A DNA stretch of 64,000 nucleotides from [Mycobacterium] stephanolepidis. GTDB lineage: Bacteria > Actinomycetota > Actinomycetes > Mycobacteriales > Mycobacteriaceae. The notes below the pieces were generated by a model. It was not told the origin of the DNA and made no database searches. It worked only from the letters and a program-made list of their open reading frames with translations. The stretch lies in NCBI RefSeq assembly GCF_002356335.1, contig NZ_AP018165.1, positions 4,774,001 to 4,838,000 on the forward strand. The letters run 5' to 3'. Each line of letters opens with the position of its first letter. The stretch's first letter is position 1. The position numbers and the translations under genes are program-made. Positions 60,868 to 64,000 of this stretch are shown piece after piece.

Positions 60868-62107
60868 CGGTCAACCGCGACAACGCCGCCACGGTGAGCG
60901 CCTCAACCCCGGTGCTGAGCGTCGGTTCCAGCACCGGCGCGAATTCCGGAGAATGGTTGGACGGCACCGGCTTTCCGGCCGCCGCGGCATCCTCGAAACG
61001 CTGCTGCTCGTACCCGCCCCAGAACCAGAATGCGGTGGGGACACCGGCTGCGGTGCCGAAAAATCCCACGTCCTCACTGCCTGCCAGCGGATTCGGAGAC
61101 TCGATCACCCGCTCAGCACCAAAGTGCTCACGGAACACGGCGGCAATCGCCTGCATCGCCGCGTTGTCGACGACGGTGATCGGGAAGGTGTGCATCGACG
61201 TCACCGCCGGTTCCTTGTCGGCACCCGAAGCCGTCGACTCGGCCTGAGCGATCCGCGTGATGGACGCCAGCGTCTTGCGCCGCACCTCCTCGTTGAAGGT
61301 ACGGACATTGATGCCGAGTTCCGCGTCGTCGGGGATGATGTTGTCCTTCGCCCCCGCATGCAGGTAACCGACGGTGACCACGGCGGGTTCGAACGGGGAC
61401 AGCTCGCGCGACACGATGGTCTGCAGACGCTGCACCACATTCGAGGCCATCACCACCGGATCGACGGTCGACTCCGGTTGCGAGCCATGGCCACCCCGCC
61501 CGAACAGTTGCATCTTGAGCGAATCCGAGGCGGCCAGCGCGGTGCCCGTCTTGTACGCGATCATCCCGGCCGGCAACGGACCGACGTGTTGGCCGAGAAC
61601 GACCTCGGGCTTGGGAAACCGATCCAAGATGCCGTCGGCGATCATCGCCTTCGCACCCCCGCCCACCTCCTCGGCGGGTTGGAAAATCGCGACCACCGTC
61701 CCCGACCACACGGTCTTGAGTTCATTCAGCAGCCGAAGGGCGCCCACCAGCGCGGTGACGTGCATATCGTGCCCGCAGGCGTGCATGACGGGAACATCCC
61801 TGCCGTCCGGGTTGGTGGCGCGAACGGTACTCGCGTAGGGAAGACCGGTCTGCTCCTGTACCGGGAGTGCGTCAAAGTCGGCCCGCAGCCACACCACCGG
61901 ACCGGATCCGTTGCGCAGCACGGCCACAACACCGGTACCGCCGACGCCCGACGTCACCTCCAGCCCGAGCGGCGCAATCGCCTCCTGGATCTTTGCCGCG
62001 GTCCGGTGTTCCTGGAACGAGAGTTCCGGATGCTGATGCAGGTCGCGGTAGAAGTCGGCCAAATCCCCCAAAGTGTCCGCCCAGTTGTCGGGCAGCGTGA
62101 TCGTCAT
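60857..62107 (-). CDS. M20-family amidohydrolase (N-acyl amino acid / hippurate hydrolase type)
   Basis: The product has about 416 residues and a two-domain metallopeptidase fold: DFYRDLHQHPELSFQEHRTA, VWLRADFDALPVQE, VMHACGHDMHVTALVGAL (metal His and Cys/Asp), IFQPAEEVGGGAKAMI with the catalytic Glu, and a dimerisation domain. It hydrolyses N-acylated amino acids, possibly including hormone- or siderophore-like conjugates. ATG 62107 is chosen; the frame upstream lacks homology. It is divergent from the FAD oxidoreductase, with 76 bp between. Confidence 0.92.
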   Translation of the reverse strand: MTITLPDNWADTLGDLADFYRDLHQHPELSFQEHRTAAKIQEAIAPLGLEVTSGVGGTGVVAVLRNGSGPVVWLRADFDALPVQEQTGLPYASTVRATNPDGRDVPVMHACGHDMHVTALVGALRLLNELKTVWSGTVVAIFQPAEEVGGGAKAMIADGILDRFPKPEVVLGQHVGPLPAGMIAYKTGTALAASDSLKMQLFGRGGHGSQPESTVDPVVMASNVVQRLQTIVSRELSPFEPAVVTVGYLHAGAKDNIIPDDAELGINVRTFNEEVRRKTLASITRIAQAESTASGADKEPAVTSMHTFPITVVDNAAMQAIAAVFREHFGAERVIESPNPLAGSEDVGFFGTAAGVPTAFWFWGGYEQQRFEDAAAAGKPVPSNHSPEFAPVLEPTLSTGVEALTVAALSRLTATA

Positions 62108-62183
62108 CCGGCCTCTCCCACTCTGTGTGTTGCTGCGTCTTAGACCGACCATACGGCGGTCGTTACGACCTACCCTCGGATAC

Positions 62184-63344
62184 GTGAGCCAGTCCATCGA
62201 TACCGAACTCTCCGTCGACACCATTGTCGTGGGAGGCGGGATGTCAGGTGCGTCGATTGCCTACGAGTTGGCCGAATATCAAACCGTCGCACTGCTGGAA
62301 CGCGAATCGACCCTGGCGTTTCACACCACCGGAAGGTCTGCGGCCACCTTCATCGAGAACTACGGAAATCCCGTCATCCGTATGTTGACGGCGGCGAGCC
62401 GCGACTTCTTCACCGAACCCCGCGAGGGCTTCGATGCTCAGCTCGCCACACCCTTGCCGCTGCTGATCATCGCCGATGACACGCATGCGGAGACGCTGCG
62501 CCAACTACATGATCAGGCCCTGCTCCAGGGGTGTCACACGGAATTGGTCGACGGTGCGGTCGCCGAGGAGATCAACCCGTACCTACGTCCCGGGCACACC
62601 CGATTGGCGACGATCGATCCGACTCCGATGGAGCTGGACGTGCACGGGCTGCACCAGGGCTACGTGCGCGGGCTGCGCCGCCGTGGCGGAAGCATCGTCA
62701 AGTCGGCGCCCATCGTGAGTAGCACCCGCCGTCAGGGCAGGTGGATCCTGCGGGACTCGTCCGGACGACAATTTGAAGCGGCCACCGTCGTGAACGCCGC
62801 CGGTGCCTGGTGCGATGAAGTCGCGCAGGCCATGGGCGCGCACCCGGTGGGGATCATGCCGCTTCGACGTACCGCCTTCATGGTGTCCGCGCCGCAGGAG
62901 AGGTCTGCCGGCTCGATTCCTATGACACTGGACACCTCAGACACCTTCTATTTCAAACCCGACGGCGCCCAGTTCCTGTGCTCGCCCGCCGACGAGACGC
63001 TTCAGGCACCCGGAGACCCCCGACCCGACGAGCTGGAGATGGCGCGGGCGATCGGGATGATCAACGAGGCCACCACCCTCGGTATCCGGACGGTGAACTC
63101 CGCATGGGCGGGGTTGCGGTCCTTCACCCCCGATCGCACGCCGGTTGTCGGGGAAGACCCGGATATCGAGGGCTTTTTCTGGTACGCCGCCCAAGGTGGT
63201 TATGGCATCCAGATGGCCCCGGCGCTCGCGCGAGTTGGTGCCGCACTGGCCGCGCGCAGCCCGGTTCCGGAGGATCTGGCCGCCCGCGGACTGGACGTCG
63301 CAATGCTGTCGCCCGGTCGCGAGTCGCTGCGCGCCCGCCACTAG
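62184..63344 (+). CDS. FAD-dependent oxidoreductase of the D-amino-acid-oxidase (DAO) family
   Basis: The 386-residue product has the FAD motif TIVVGGGMSGASIAYELAE and the loop HTTGRSAATFIENYG. The C-terminal segment has AGLRSFTPDRTPVVGEDPD and FFWYAAQGGYGIQMAPALAR, as in glycine/D-amino-acid dehydrogenases and related deaminating oxidases. The GTG 62184 start sits 18 bp before the FAD strand. It is divergent from the M20 hydrolase; together they could free and then oxidise an amino acid, which is a guess. Confidence 0.9.
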   Translation: MSQSIDTELSVDTIVVGGGMSGASIAYELAEYQTVALLERESTLAFHTTGRSAATFIENYGNPVIRMLTAASRDFFTEPREGFDAQLATPLPLLIIADDTHAETLRQLHDQALLQGCHTELVDGAVAEEINPYLRPGHTRLATIDPTPMELDVHGLHQGYVRGLRRRGGSIVKSAPIVSSTRRQGRWILRDSSGRQFEAATVVNAAGAWCDEVAQAMGAHPVGIMPLRRTAFMVSAPQERSAGSIPMTLDTSDTFYFKPDGAQFLCSPADETLQAPGDPRPDELEMARAIGMINEATTLGIRTVNSAWAGLRSFTPDRTPVVGEDPDIEGFFWYAAQGGYGIQMAPALARVGAALAARSPVPEDLAARGLDVAMLSPGRESLRARH

Positions 63345-63399
63345 CAGCCGTACCGCAGACCCGGACCGCGCCGAGCGAATCCTGTTATCGTCGGCGTCG

Positions 63400-64000
63400 A
63401 TGGTGAACATGGATCGGCGCCGGATGATGGCGTTCTCAGGGCTTGGCATGTTGGCAGCAGCGGCTTCTATGCCGCAGGCGTGGGCGCAACCGGCACCACA
63501 GAACCCACCCAACCGGCCGCCAGCGGCACCCCCCACCGGCAAGTACGTCTTCGTCGATGAGTTCGACGGCCCAGCCGGGTCGGCGCCCGACGGGTCCAAA
63601 TGGGCTGTGTCGAAGGCTCGCGAGTCCATGAAGGACCCGACCTTTTGGGAGCTCCCCGAGAACGTCGGCCAGTACCGTGACGACCGCAAGAACGTCTACA
63701 TCGACGGCAACTCGAATCTGGTCATCAAGGCCGCCAAGGAAGGCAATACCTACTACGGCGGCAAGATCTACAGCACCACCGAACTTGGCATCGGCTACAC
63801 CTGGGAAGCGCGCATCAAGTTCAACTGCCTGACCCCGGGCGCGTGGCCCGCGTTCTGGCTCGGCAGCGACCAGGACGGTGAGATCGACATCGTCGAGTGG
63901 TACGGCAACGGCAGTTGGCCGGCCGCAACTACGGTGCACGCCAAGGCAAACGGCTCGGAATGGAAGACCCACAACCTGACCCTGGACAGCGGCTGGCACA
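63400..64000 (+). CDS. Family 16 glycoside hydrolase, secreted (3' end outside window)
   Basis: The first 200 residues are present. A Tat-type signal (DRRRMMAFSGLGMLAAAA, cleavage near AWA-QP) and a Pro/Asn-rich linker lead into a concanavalin-like fold. Motifs are FVDEFDGPAGSAPDGSKW, TWEARIKFN, AWPAFWLG and the catalytic EIDIVEWYG (Glu-x-Asp-x-x-Glu). It should cut beta-1,3- or mixed-link glucans or a related polysaccharide outside the cell. The frame is open at the window edge, so the end and any carbohydrate-binding module are unseen. Confidence 0.93.
   Translation, partial: MVNMDRRRMMAFSGLGMLAAAASMPQAWAQPAPQNPPNRPPAAPPTGKYVFVDEFDGPAGSAPDGSKWAVSKARESMKDPTFWELPENVGQYRDDRKNVYIDGNSNLVIKAAKEGNTYYGGKIYSTTELGIGYTWEARIKFNCLTPGAWPAFWLGSDQDGEIDIVEWYGNGSWPAATTVHAKANGSEWKTHNLTLDSGWH

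Noticed and set aside
60953..62143. Long plus-strand frame of 396 codons opposite the M20 hydrolase
   Set aside because: It is antisense to a gene with full catalytic motifs; its translation is Arg/His/Gly-rich without domains, as expected from a high-G+C shadow.

Overview
The window is high-G+C actinobacterial chromosome, most likely a rapidly growing mycobacterium of the Mycobacteroides abscessus-chelonae type. Pointers are a WhiB regulator, an 1188-residue carboxylic acid reductase, an F420-type flavin/deazaflavin reductase fold, a DUF3159 protein, a fatty-acyl-AMP ligase, many short mycobacterial secreted proteins, frequent GTG starts and dense 4-bp start/stop overlaps. I see no tRNA or rRNA gene, no CRISPR array and no intact insertion sequence. 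The species is an inference from gene content only.

Layout, left end: two TetR regulators and an SRPBCC protein with a perfect 22-bp operator (1-1720); a CoA-transferase/HMG-CoA-lyase-like pair (2197-4295); a coupled ECF sigma-Rieske-cupredoxin-metallophosphoesterase-membrane protein operon (4418-7546); an SDR gene without a usable start codon, divergent from a LysR gene; then a phosphoribosyltransferase, a lipoprotein, a frameshifted exonuclease/phosphatase, DedA and a CGNR regulator. Two small secreted proteins, a deletion-damaged SDR and a DUF1326 protein behind two copper-type (TACCCC-N3-GGGGTA) palindromes follow.

Centre: the most unusual unit is a seven-gene, almost gap-free minus-strand operon (16606-23084): LuxE-like acyl-protein synthetase, IscU-like protein lacking its third cysteine, cysteine desulfurase, ABC permease and ATPase, acyl carrier protein and fatty-acyl-AMP ligase. 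It looks like a pathway that activates an acyl group, mobilises sulfur and exports a product. Divergent from it is an acyl-CoA carboxylase beta-type protein. Next come a cofactor-free (Hod/AqdC-like) quinolone dioxygenase homologue, an AT-richer disturbed stretch (28200-29000), small secreted proteins, a TetR-glycosyltransferase pair, and a three-gene secretion-associated cassette (32394-34809) whose middle gene carries an early in-frame TAG.

Right half: carboxylic acid reductase; then a minus-strand transcript that begins with a recognisable promoter and M-box (Mg2+) riboswitch, continues through a proline-rich leader ORF, a frameshifted NRAMP-like transporter, WhiB, a PPOX protein and a glutaredoxin. 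K+/H+ antiporter and TrkA-type genes flank it. The rest is mostly housekeeping or accessory metabolism: an S9 peptidase, Ca2+ antiporter, Nei glycosylase, SBF transporter/LysR pair, SigJ-like ECF factor with DoxX partner, Kup, Dps, DsbA-like protein, CitE-like lyase, M20 hydrolase, D-amino-acid-oxidase-like protein, and the start of a family 16 glycoside hydrolase that runs off the window.

Six genes are damaged or lack a clean start. Three of these are single-base indels in short repeats, so sequencing error must be excluded before they are called pseudogenes.
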